Assembly (NCBI GenBank): GCA_963555705.1
Contig: OY743168.1
Span: 98,183,425-98,247,424 of the forward strand
Direction of reading: 5' to 3'
Source: Ligustrum vulgare
Lineage: Eukaryota > Streptophyta > Magnoliopsida > Lamiales > Oleaceae
Length of the DNA: 64,000 nucleotides
Shown: positions 23,975-34,285 of the stretch, one piece after another
Numbering within the stretch: the stretch's first letter is position 1
Layout: every line of letters begins with the position of its first letter
Made by a program: the position numbers and the translations under genes
Notes under the pieces: generated by a model
What the model was told of the DNA's origin: nothing
Seen by the model: only the letters and a program-made list of their open reading frames with translations
Database searches by the model: none

Positions 23975-24584
23975 TATAAGGGGGTTCGCCTAAGATATTA
24001 GCGGCTTCTTCTCCATATTTTAATTTGATGATTTCCATTATGTCTCCTTCAAGCAAGAAATGTATTTCAAATTAAAATTCAAGTATTGAAATACAAATAA
24101 GCACTTCACTCAATCTTTATCTTTGTCTCTCGTTCAAGCGTGCATTAATTTTCCGTATTACTCACGATATATAAAGATTTAAACTCTAAACAGCAACATT
24201 TAACATGGTCGACATTTTAAGACACGTTATTATAATATTAGAATCTAAAACAAAATAAGGGAGATATGCCTAAAGACACCATCTAACGACCCATGTTAAA
24301 CTCTTCTTAACAAAGTTCAGATGGAATTTCAAGAAACCAACAAAATATAAAGTGGAAAGTCTCTCTAAGTCGTGGTAAGTACACAGACCAAATATCGACG
24401 TCAATTTATTCCATTTTGATGATATAAAGAGCAGAGCGTGACAAAAATTATTTATTCGTTTCCATCCATATATTCTATAATAAAGACAATGTAGTGAGCT
24501 GGGTCTTCATTCTACTTGAATCTCCATTGCATATATTCCATTCTTTATGTAGCCTTCAAGTAAATTCAAGGAGTATAAACTATA
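23975..24584. other. 3' flank of raffinose synthase
   Basis: Includes the 3' untranslated region. Only weak AATAAG-like polyadenylation signals are seen (about 24095). No other gene is supported. Confidence 0.4.
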
Positions 24585-25127
24585 CTAGTTATATACACGT
24601 ACGATGCACGGATGACATTATCATTATGTCTATTTGCAATTGAAAAATGTCATGAACAAAGTGACATAATAAAATAATTAACACAAAAAAATATAATTGA
24701 ATGTTGACAATTAAAAATGACAAATTATTTCAAGTTCTAAAGTAAGCAATAAATAAAGACAATATCATAATAATATATCTTCTAATCAAGTTGTGAAAAA
24801 ATTTGTTCCTATTTTATTTATTTTAAAGCAGGAAAAAATCACATTATGAGCAATATTGAACTACCCACTTGCCTTAAAATTTGCCAACCACCAAAACTAA
24901 ATAGGAACATATCTCCTCTGTAATGAGTCACCGACCTACCAAAGCAAGTCGAGCTACTTTCAATCTATTTTTTTTTATCAAGGTTCAAAAAACAACTAAA
25001 TGGATTAGATTAACAAATCATGTTGTTCATACCAAACAAAATTATTGAAACATTCATGTCTTAAATGCAAAATATAATTTAAAAAAAAATAAAAATAGGA
25101 TACTCAACAAATGGTGCATGTAGCTTA

Positions 25128-25340
25128 TTAATCAGAATAATGACTCAACTTTAAGTAAGTTTTCACTACTTTTTCTTGAGAAAAATTAGTATGGTATCCC
25201 TTTCCAACTTCTAGACCCTCTTCCTTAGCAAGCTACTCAATTTGAACTTGAACTTGACTGCCACCAACTCTACTTGGTTCCATCAAATTGCAGGATACCT
25301 CAATTGTACCTTCACCATGAGCAAGTGCCTTAGATTGCAC
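25128..25340 (-). pseudogene. Formiminotransferase-like gene fragment (last exon)
   Basis: The minus strand reads VQSKALAHGEGTIEVSCNLM, then EPSRVGGSQVQVQIE, a TAG stop (25233-25235), LAKEEGLEVGKGYHTNFSQE and KVVKTYLKL. This matches the C-terminal exon of the plant glutamate formiminotransferase-like (folate-binding FTCD-domain) family as I recall it, including ALAHGEGTIEV and EEGLEVGKGY. The stop replaces an expected leucine codon. No other exons of this gene are nearby, so it is a captured, decayed fragment. Confidence 0.7.
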
Positions 25341-26369
25341 TAACCAATACATTGCAAGAGTCCAAAATCAGATTTGTCTGATACCAGTAGAAAGGAAGGA
25401 TTAAAGACTTCAATATCATGTAATATTGCTGGAAGAGAAAGCACAGAAGTACATTACATTAGAAAGTAGAAAGTGAGAACCATAATAAATAATACATACC
25501 TGACCATACTTATTCCATCCCTAGCTGTATATTTTACCATCATCTGCGTAAACATTCAGAGAGGAGAACACAATTATTATTGTATCAAAAGGAATACCAG
25601 GTTGGATTAGCATACATAAACAGTTTTGATATATATATATATATTATATTCTAGTAACATTTAAAAGTAAGAACCTAAAATGAAATGTATCAAGCAGAGA
25701 ATTTAAATGCAAACATATAAACTAAATCAAATTGCATGATAAGCAACTAATTGAAAATAATTTATATAGTCAAACTGGGCCTTCTAATGATATAAAAAAA
25801 AAAATAAATAAATAAAAAAATTGAACTTTATTATTTACCTTCTTCTATCAGCATCATCAAAGACAAATCAGCCAAACTTTATTATACACCAACAGTATGA
25901 TGCCTGAAGTTAGTGGCAACTGGTATAGTAAATGAAAATTTATTTCCATAAACTTATGTCAAAAGAAAAAGAACATGCTGTGTGTAACAATGAATAAACG
26001 TTATTCTACAATGTAGCAACCTCAACAATGATAGAGAACTCCACTTTATTTAAAAGTTAAAAGGCCTATATCCTAAGAGATCGTGTATTATAATCTCTCA
26101 GGCAACATGATCTCAATTGACAAAAGAATGTGGTGCAGTAGTTTCAAATCTCCGTCCAATTAACGATCTAGGAATTACCAGTAGACGACAAAGCATGTGA
26201 TAAGACTATCTAAGTATGTGATAAGACTGTCTAAATTGATGATCTTACTGTTCTTACAAATGCACATGCCCTTACTTTCAGGAGTCCTAACAATCGTAAC
26301 TCGTAAGACCACATCCAATAACCAATTTATTGTAAATAATCATTTTAATTTATGTAACATAGAAAGTAC

Positions 26370-26665
26370 CTTGCCAATAGAGTAAGAAATTGGACAACAA
26401 ATTATCATTAGAATGTGGACCAACCAGGAAAAATTTGCACCTACAGCGATTCCGTATCTAGTACATATTGCTTGAGGAATAACTTGACAAAATAAAGTCA
26501 TATGAGAATCCAATCATTAAATGAAACTAAACATTAATGTAATAAAATATTAACCTAAACAAAGTTCCATGATTTAATGTACCTCTCCAAATGCTAGAAA
26601 AAAGTCACAGATAGTATAATGGCATCATATTGATTGAAAAGATTGTCAAGGTATATTGGGAGGGC
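26370..26665 (-). pseudogene. DUF21/CNNM-like gene fragment, two exons
   Basis: Exon-like segments at 26583-26665 (ALPIYLDNLFNQYDAIILSV, then TF, a one-base deletion in a T run, and LAFGE in the shifted frame) and 26370-26482 (VIPQAICTRYGIAVGANFSW, LVHILMIICCPISYSIGKV). These are adjoining parts of the DUF21 membrane domain of plant CBS/CNNM-type proteins. A TGCAG acceptor precedes the first and GT donors follow both, so genomic DNA and not cDNA was copied. The frameshift and the missing CBS domains make it non-functional. Confidence 0.72.
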
Positions 26666-27528
26666 CTGCAAGACACAACTTGATATATAAGTAGAATAGG
26701 ATATATTAGGAGGCCTGTAAGACCCCATAGAAATGCCAATCACATCACGCTGCTGCAGGCCAAGAGGAATGGCAGCCATCTCAAGTACCTGATATACAAA
26801 CACAAACAAAGGCCAAGAACACTAAATAATGTATTTTTCGACCTTGCCACGTCCAGTAATTATATCCTTTGGGTTTAAAGGGTAACTTTTCCAAATCTAA
26901 ACGTGTCACCATAATCCAGAAACAACCATACTGAATAAATCATATGCCATATACATAAACACTCTTTAAAAGAGGAAGTATTAAAAAAATTTAAAAAAAA
27001 AAAAACTTGACCTTTCGGTTCAGCAACTACAGTAGAGGCCATTACTGAAGCTCCAGCAGCAATTCACAACTAATTCCTTGAAATTTGGACAAAAATATTC
27101 TTTAATTAGCTAACTTCATAAACTACGAAAATTTAGAAAACTTGCAAGAAATAAAAAAACGTATTGTAGGAAGAAGTGGCAAGAAATTTATAAAACTTGC
27201 AAGAAATCAATAACCACAAAAGGTACAATTCTGAAGCTCAGTGGTTTAATATCCTTAAACTAAGAACCTAACAAATAACCACAAAAGGTACAATCCTGAA
27301 GATTAGTGGCAGGTCATTGTGTAGTGCGTAACAAAATCAACATTCTCAACCTTCAAACCGTTCAAAATAGATGCCAGCATATTAGAAACATACAACCTAG
27401 TATACCAAAAATTAATCACTCAAAAGACGCATGATCCATGTAAAAAATTAGCCAACAAAAGGAAAACTCACTCAAAAATTATAAGAACGATGAATGGATT
27501 CAAGAATCGATATATGGGTTATGGTACT

Positions 27529-27763
27529 TGTAGAAAACACAATAACATATATATCCTTATATATGTTCAACAGATATATTAAGAGAAAGAAGAAAGAATG
27601 GAAGAGAAGAAGAGAAAGAGAGAAGAGGCAACTCTAAACCATACATTCATTATAATACTCAATCATATATATACATACAAAACTAAAGCATATTCTAAAG
27701 CATATAAAGCATATTCTAAGCATATTCAAAAGCATATTCTAGAATGTGCTAATTATTCTAACA
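27529..27763 (-). repeat. 3' LTR of the copia element (235 bp)
   Basis: Nearly identical to the 5' LTR, with one fewer copy of a 12-bp AAAGCATATTCT unit and A for C at one site in CTCAATCATATA. Confidence 0.95.
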
Positions 27764-27772
27764 TCCCCCCGC
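27764..27772 (-). other. Polypurine tract of the copia element
   Basis: The coding strand reads GCGGGGGGA directly before the 3' LTR (TGTTAGAA), the usual plus-strand primer position. Confidence 0.85.
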
Positions 27773-27776
27773 AAAC

Positions 27777-30700
27777 TCACGATGCTATAGCATGAAGCAA
27801 CAAGAGTTTGTCAAGTAAGAATCGGAAGCGAGAAGTCGGATGGGACTTGGTGAAGAAGTCTGCAAGCTGCAATGATGAAGAGACAAAAGGTAAGGCAATA
27901 GTCCCATGCTGAAGATGATGACGAACAAGGTGACAGTCAATTTCAATGTGCTTCGTGCGCTCATGGAACACTGAATTATGTGAGATCTGGATGGCACTCT
28001 TGTTATCACAATACATAGAGGTGGGAGATGAAATAGAAACACCCATATCTGCAAGTAGCCAACGTAACCACACAATCTCAGTAGTAGTGGAGGCCATAGC
28101 GCGATATTCTGCTTCAGTTGATGAGCGAGAAACTACTGTCTGCTTCTTACTTTTCCATGAGATAAGAGAGTCACCCAAAAATACACAGTAGCCAGTAGTG
28201 GACTTACGATCAGTTGGGTTCCCAGCCCAATCTGCATCAGAGTAAGCTTGAAGCTCTAAGGAGGAGGTCGATGGGAATAAAATACTCTGAAAGCAAGAGC
28301 CACGAAGATAGCGCAAGATTCTAACAACCGCTGCCCAGTGAACCATGGTAGGTGCTGAAACAAACTGACTGACAACATGCACAGCATAAGCAATGTCTGG
28401 CCTAGTAATGGTAAGATAAACAAGGGAACCAACAATAGTACGATACAAAGTAGGATCAGACAGTGGTTCACCATCAGAAGATGAGTAACGAACATTAGCC
28501 TCAATAGGAGTATCAGCTGTTTTAGTATCAGTAAGACGAGCACGCTCAACGACATCTGCAGCATATTTAGACTGGGAGAGCATATAACCTCGAGGAGAAG
28601 AAGCAACCTCAATCCCCAGAAAGTAAGTTAAGGGACCCAAATCCTTCATTTCAAAAAGACGAGCCAATTCTGATTTTAAATTGGTTATCCCTACAACATC
28701 ATCACCAGTAATGATCATGTCATCAACGTACAACAGAAGGAGAATACGACCAGTGGAAGTACATCTACAGAACAAAGCGGAATCATGATGGCTAGATGTA
28801 AAACCAAGAGAGAGCACAACTGTAGAAAACTTCTCAAACCAGGCACGAGGTGCTTGTTTGAGACCATATAGAGCTTTCTTAAGTTTGCAAACAAATCCAG
28901 GAGTATGAGTAACACCAGGTGGAGGAACCATATAAACATCTTCTTGAAGATTTCCATTCAAGAAGGCATTTTTAACATCCATTTGAGAGAGACTCCACTG
29001 ACGAATAGAAGCAACCGCAATAAGTGTACGTACAGTAGTCATTTTTGCAACAGGGGCAAATGTCTCCTCATAATCCAAGCCATACTGTTGAGAAAATCCC
29101 TTAGCAACCAATCGAGCCTTGTAACGCTCAACTGAACCATCAGATTTGGTCTTGATCTTGTAGACCCAACGAGATCCAATAACATGTTTTCCTGGTGGTA
29201 AAGAAACTAATTCCCAAGTGTCTGTCTTATGTAGAGCATTAAGTTCATCAGTCATAGCCTGTTGCCAAAGAGGATCTAAAACTGCTTCTTTGTAAGAGGA
29301 AGGTTCAGAAAGCTTATGAATGGAAGACAAAAAACAACAAAAGGACTCAGAATAACAAGAATAATCAAACTCGGGTAAGTGAGCAGACTTACGTATACGT
29401 TGAGGATATCGAGGAGGAGGAGACTGCGAATCCTCAGCCTCAGACGGTGCTTGGGGATCCATAGGAGAAGGAAGGACATTCTGAGATGGCGCATGTGTAC
29501 CTGTAGCAGATGACGAAGATGGAGAACAAATAGTAGGGACATATGTAGATGGTCTATCAATATCATCAGTGAAAGGATCAATACAAATGAGATCTGACGT
29601 AGTCATGTGAGAGGTATTATCTGTAATAGAAAAGAAGGGAATGTGTTCAAGAAACACAACATTACGAGAGACATATAACTTGTGACTGACAGGATCAAAA
29701 CATCGATAACCTTTTTGTCCCTCACCATATCCTAAGAAGACACAAATAGCTGAGCGTGGAGTTAATTTGCTACGTTCTGCCGTAGGACGAAGAACAAAAC
29801 AAGTGCACCCAAAGACTTTTAAGAGAGAGTAATCAGGAGAATAACTAAACAAGGTTTGAAATGGTGACAAACCAGATAAATGAGAAGATGGTATCCTATT
29901 TATCAAATAGACAGCAGTGAGAACTGCCTCCCCCTAAAATTCACTAGGTACTTTGGCAGATAGGAGAAGGGAACGAGCAGTTTCAACAATGTGTCTATGC
30001 TTACGTTCAGCAACACCATTCTGTTGAGGAGTATCAGTACAAGAAGTTTGATGAATTGTACCATCAAGAGCAAGCAGCTCACGAAAATCATTAGAAACAT
30101 ATTCCCCACCCAAATCACATCGAAAACATTTAATGACAGCAGAATGTTGAGTTTTAATAAGTGCTCTGAACGAACGATAAATAGAAATAAAATCAGAACG
30201 TCGCTTCATAAGATATACCCAACAATAACGACTATAATCATCAATAAAGGAAACATAATATCGGGACCCTCCTTTAGTAGAAACAGGAGCAGGGCCCCAT
30301 ACATCTGAGTGCACAAGATCAAATGATGCAATAGAAGAGGAAATACTACGAGGAAAAGGTAAAGCTGAAAATTTAGCAAGTTTGCAACCACTACAATCAG
30401 AAATATCATGATGTTTTAAGTCTCCCAAACAACCTTTAGAAGCTAAAAATTTCAAACGACTAGCAGACACATGTCCTAGGCGAGAATGCCATAAATAGAA
30501 ATTAGAAGAAGAAGAGTTCAAATGAAAAGACGATAAATCAGTACTAGAGGCTGCAACATGCGCTGGTCTCAGATTATCTAGAACATAAAGTCCTCCTCTT
30601 TGCCTATGGCCGATCCCAATCAGCTTCCGAGACTGCGGATCCTGTACATAACAAGTAGTAGAAGTAAAGTGAACAGAATTACCAGAATCACATAATTGAC

Positions 30701-31892
30701 CGACAGAAATAAGATTTAAAGTAAGGTCAGGAACACAATAGACATCTGATAAAGACAGATTAGAAGTATGAACAGAACCAACGCCTGCTAAGGACAACGG
30801 GGTGCCATCAGCAGTCATAACAGGTGAAGATGACATAGAAGGATATAAATAATTAAAAAGTGATGAGTTAGGAGACATATGCTTAGAAGCACCCGAGTCA
30901 AAAATCCACGAGGAGGTTTTACCTGAGGAGTTCTGAGAGGACAAACCTACATGAGTAGAGGCTGACATGGCATGTGGCTGTGAGGCTAAAAACTTCTGAA
31001 ACTGCTCACTAAGATCAGTCAATTGGGAATCAGATGAGGGCGGTGGACCAAGTATAGAGTAGCCAACAGGTGGAACAATCGCTGCTGTGTGAGCATTGGA
31101 TCTATAAGACTGCTGGGACTTCAATAACTTAGGACATTGAGCCTTCCAATGTCCCTTTTGTCTACAAAAACTACAAACATCATTTGGGAACCGTGCATGT
31201 CCTTTGGTTCGATTCTGTATAGATGGTAAAGCTAAAACTGAAGTCCCAGAATGTGAAAGAGATACATCTTCAGTAAGGGATTTTAACCGTGTCTCCTCAG
31301 CAACAAGTTCACTAACAACTGAATCAACAGAAGGAAGAGGAGTACGGTGCAAAATAGAACCTCTGAGTCCCTCAAAATCACTACGAAGTGCCATCAAAAA
31401 CTGAACCAATCGTTGCTCCTCTCTATAAATAATATAATCCGCACTTGCTTTCAGACCTGCCGGTTCAGTAAGAGTTAACTCATCCCAAATTGATGTCATA
31501 GCAGTATAAAAATCCAGAATGCTCATATTCTTTTGTTGCAATGCTCGAATGTCAATCTCTAACTGATATCGTTTTGCAAAATTAGATTTAGTGTACAACT
31601 TCTGCAAATGGTCCCAAACCTCCTTTGCCGTTTCATACTTAGCCAACTGTGTACCAATACTATGTTCTACAGAATTATTTATCCATGTATGAATTTTTGA
31701 ATTATTTGAATCCCAGGTATCTAACATAGTTGCATAATTTGCATCATTATTTTCTGGTTTGTCAATTATTCCACTGACATAACCCCACAACTTTTTACCC
31801 TTAAGAAAGTGTTTCATAACATGACTCCAGTAAGCATAGTTTTTACCATTCAAACGCACATTAATAGCCTGAAGAGAATCATCGGATGCCAT
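27777..31892 (-). pseudogene. copia gag-pol polyprotein with one premature stop
   Basis: Starts at ATG 31892 (MASDDSLQAI); the frame is open further upstream but that stretch is untypical of gag. Domains in order: gag; zinc knuckle CSFCRQKGHWKAQC (about residues 240-253); protease WIFDSGASKH (about 329-338); integrase zinc-binding HSRLGH...CSGCKLAK; integrase core with HSDVWG, CDLGGEY and AERKH (D,D-35-E); reverse transcriptase YGLKQAPRAW and LLYVDDM; RNase H YSDADWAG and SSTEAEYRAM. The only lesion is TAG at 29934-29936, where copia integrases have tryptophan (PSEFWGEAV). Reading resumes in the same frame to the stop at 27777. Otherwise it looks full length. Confidence 0.95.
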
Positions 31893-32289
31893 TATAAGAG
31901 AGAAAACGATACTAACCAACAAAGTCAAGAAAAGCAGTGCGTAAAAAGAATGGATAACTGCAAACCAACACCACAAGAAGGTAGAGGATGAATAGTCGAT
32001 CACAAATCCGTCAACCGTGCCGCCAGACACTGTCGCACGCGCCCCCACGCGCCACCAGAAACTCCGCCTGTCTGACTCACGCGCCTCCTTACGCCGGCGC
32101 GTGTAATCTCACGCGCCACTCCAGTCGACGCGCCTCCACATGCAGATTCAGAATATGGTCTTCGATCACCGAATTCCTACTGCAAGTGCCTCGAAATTCG
32201 TGAAACAGTACGGTTTAGGGTTTTTCGCGAAGAAGAAAAATGCACGCTGATTTCGTTTTTTTTTTTTCGAAGCCAATGTGAATCAAATA

Positions 32290-32301
32290 GCTCTGATACC
32301 A
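32290..32301 (-). other. Primer-binding site (initiator tRNA-Met) of the copia element
   Basis: TGGTATCAGAGC directly follows the 5' LTR end TTCTACA on the minus strand. It is the standard copia primer site. Confidence 0.95.
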
Positions 32302-32548
32302 TGTAGAAAACACAATAACATATATATCCTTATATATGTTCAACAGATATATTAAGAGAAAGAAGAAAGAATGGAAGAGAAGAAGAGAAAGAGAGAAGAG
32401 GCAACTCTAAACCATACATTCATTATAATACTCAATCCTATATATACATACAAAACTAAAGCATATTCTAAAGCATATTCTAAAGCATATAAAGCATATT
32501 CTAAGCATATTCAAAAGCATATTCTAGAATGTGCTAATTATTCTAACA
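32302..32548 (-). repeat. 5' LTR of the copia element (247 bp)
   Basis: Includes an array of AAAGCATATTCT-type units, one more than in the sister LTR. The outer end abuts the duplication GTACT. Confidence 0.95.
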
Positions 32549-32668
32549 GTACTCACTCAATGAAGCCATTGGTTCAGGTCCCTCTTCCTCTTCTTGGGTC
32601 CTCTACAAATTTCACCACTTCCTTATCCTCGCCGGAAGCTTCACCGGAATCTCACCAGAAGCATCCCC

Positions 32669-32788
32669 CACGGCAGAGGCCTTCACCGCAAACTCTGGCG
32701 CTCTAGCTTGTGGATAATAGATGACCTCGAACGGTTGTCCATTGGCAGCAAGATTTGCTGCTTCAATAACAGATTCAGCTCGCACTTA
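32669..32788 (-). pseudogene. Auxin response factor gene fragment
   Basis: The minus strand encodes VRAESVIEAANLAANGQPFE, then VIYYPQARAPEFAVKASAV. This is the start of the ARF dimerisation-like (Auxin_resp) domain, closest in memory to the ARF10/16/17 clade (AATLAANGQPFEVVYYPRAS). A stop lies just upstream in frame, and the similarity ends after KASAV. There is no B3 domain. It sits between the copia element and other fragments in the Helitron. Confidence 0.75.
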
Positions 32789-33133
32789 ACCACTTCAGCA
32801 GCAGCTGCTTTTATGGCTTCTGCTGGAGCATTGGCTTCTCTAGTAATGGAACAATTGATTACGCTAAACATGTAAAAAAAAAATTCATTACCAGGAGATT
32901 TCATAACAAAGAACTATAGGTCAGGTATAAACATGTAAAGAAGCAAAACTTGATGGCATGAAAATATATATACACAATGCAAGTTAAATTAAAAATGTAA
33001 TTAACCTGGAAACTCCACATTTTGAACCATTGATCTTTCTGATTTGTACAGTAGAAACTTCCAGCAGCTCCAAGAACAAGTAAGACCTACAATTTCATAC
33101 AATGCAACAATAACAGATGCTCACAAAGACAGG

Positions 33134-33153
33134 TAGCAGTAGTGGCGGATCCA
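33134..33153. repeat. Isolated hAT-like terminus
   Basis: AGCAGTAGTGGCGGATCCAT resembles the termini of the hAT element at 18897-20141. No matching inverted end or 8-bp duplication was found nearby, so at most it is the end of a truncated element. Confidence 0.35.
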
Positions 33154-34258
33154 TGGATTTTTCAGAGCCAAGCTTTGTACCTCTTGGGCCAGCATGAGTG
33201 ATTGAAACAATTAGTTCTGAAATGATACTTCCCTTATTAGAATTGGGCACCATCACCAGTCTGCAGTCACGCCCCTCAAAACAACACAGTAGCCCCAACA
33301 TCCCTTCACTCAGCCATCCCAGCAGCTTAAAACCTCTCCAGCCTCAACGCAGCATTTCTCCAACCAGCAGCATCCACCGCAGCACTCTCTCACTCAACTC
33401 TCAGCCCTCACAACCAACACCATCTCTCTCTCAAACCAGCCAGTCGTCACACTTCTCTTAATACACCAGCAACAACCTCACACGAGCAGCTTCCCAAAAT
33501 AAAATTTGACAAAAGTTGTTCAAGGCCATTAGATTCCATGACCAAATTCTCATAAGATTTTCCAAAAAGTAAACATAAATGCACTGATTTTTCAAAAAAA
33601 AATTTATAGTAATCACAAACTAACCCACTACCTTACCTTGACCACCGCTTGTTGTGGATGGAAAATCACAGATCCCAGCCTCGATTTTGCACAAAAATTG
33701 AGCCCCAACCTTTCTCGCCTCCCCCACCGCTGTCCTTCGCCCCAGCCACTCAATGGCTGCGTCCTTGCCAGCAAAATACCGGTGAAAGGGGAGGAGAAGA
33801 AGAACCAAGTCTCTGGAAGTGGAAGCAGCGGAAGTGGAAGTTACCATAGATGAAATTGGTAGCAAAAGAGAAGCAGAAAATCGCGGAAGTGGGCAGTGGA
33901 GGTTACTGTAGATGAAGTTGGTAGAATAGAGGAGAAGATGGCAGCTGAGAGAGAAAAAAACTTAACCTAGTTTTTGAATGAGGGACTTGACGATTGTTGC
34001 ATCTTGTGCAGATATTACAGATGAAAAGAAGATGAAAATCAGACAAAGATCGTTTGAATTTTGAAAATGAGATACGCTTTCCCAAAATTTTGGTCAAAAG
34101 AAAAGTTGCGTGTACAGCTGAAAATGAAAGGAAGAAAAATACAGCTATTGGTTCAGACTGTAAGGACCACGTGTTCAATTAAAGCTTCATTTTGAGCGGG
34201 ATTATGACTTGTTCTTTGGGCGGGAACTTATGCCAAACACTTCTACTATTATATTATA

Positions 34259-34285
34259 CTAGTGAATCATCCCGTGCGATATCCT
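34259..34285 (-). mobile_element. Second Helitron-like 3' terminus, degenerate
   Basis: On the minus strand ATCGCACGGGATGATTCACTAG plus host T resembles the 3' ends at 24585 and 2242. The left half of the hairpin is eroded. It would belong to an element extending to higher coordinates, directly abutting the proposed 5' end of the gene-carrying Helitron. Confidence 0.4.

Larger units (their letters stand above)
27529..32548 (-). mobile_element. Young Ty1/copia LTR retrotransposon
   Basis: A 5,020-bp element on the minus strand flanked by a perfect 5-bp duplication GTACT (27524-27528 and 32549-32553). LTRs run TGTTAGAA to TTCTACA on the coding strand. The initiator tRNA-Met primer site and polypurine tract are both in place. 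The order gag, protease, integrase, reverse transcriptase, RNase H is that of copia. The LTRs differ by one substitution and one 12-bp tandem unit, so the insertion is recent. A single in-frame stop breaks an otherwise continuous polyprotein. Confidence 0.97.
24585..34257 (-). mobile_element. Probable Helitron carrying several captured gene fragments
   Basis: On the minus strand the 3' end at 24585 reads CTAG with host T, nine bases after a hairpin CGTGC-ATC-GTACG (24598-24610). The proposed 5' end is near 34257 (ATAATATAATAGTAGAAGTG, then TTTGGCATAAGTTCCCGCCC). It lacks the canonical TC start, so this boundary is an inference. Inside are fragments of unrelated genes, all on the minus strand, some with introns and splice sites kept. 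That is typical of Helitron capture. A 5.0-kb copia element interrupts it. Without that the element is about 4.65 kb. An unassigned exon-like segment (VLLVLGAAGSFY...) lies at about 33004-33085. No Rep/helicase is seen. Confidence 0.5.

Noticed and set aside
31893..32048. Start of the copia polyprotein at 32048
   Set aside because: The extra 52 residues are hydrophobic and unlike gag; the ATG at 31892 begins a typical copia gag.
33198..33461. Ser/Pro/Gln-rich open frame
   Set aside because: Low-complexity text within the Helitron region, with no recognisable family; not enough to call a gene.
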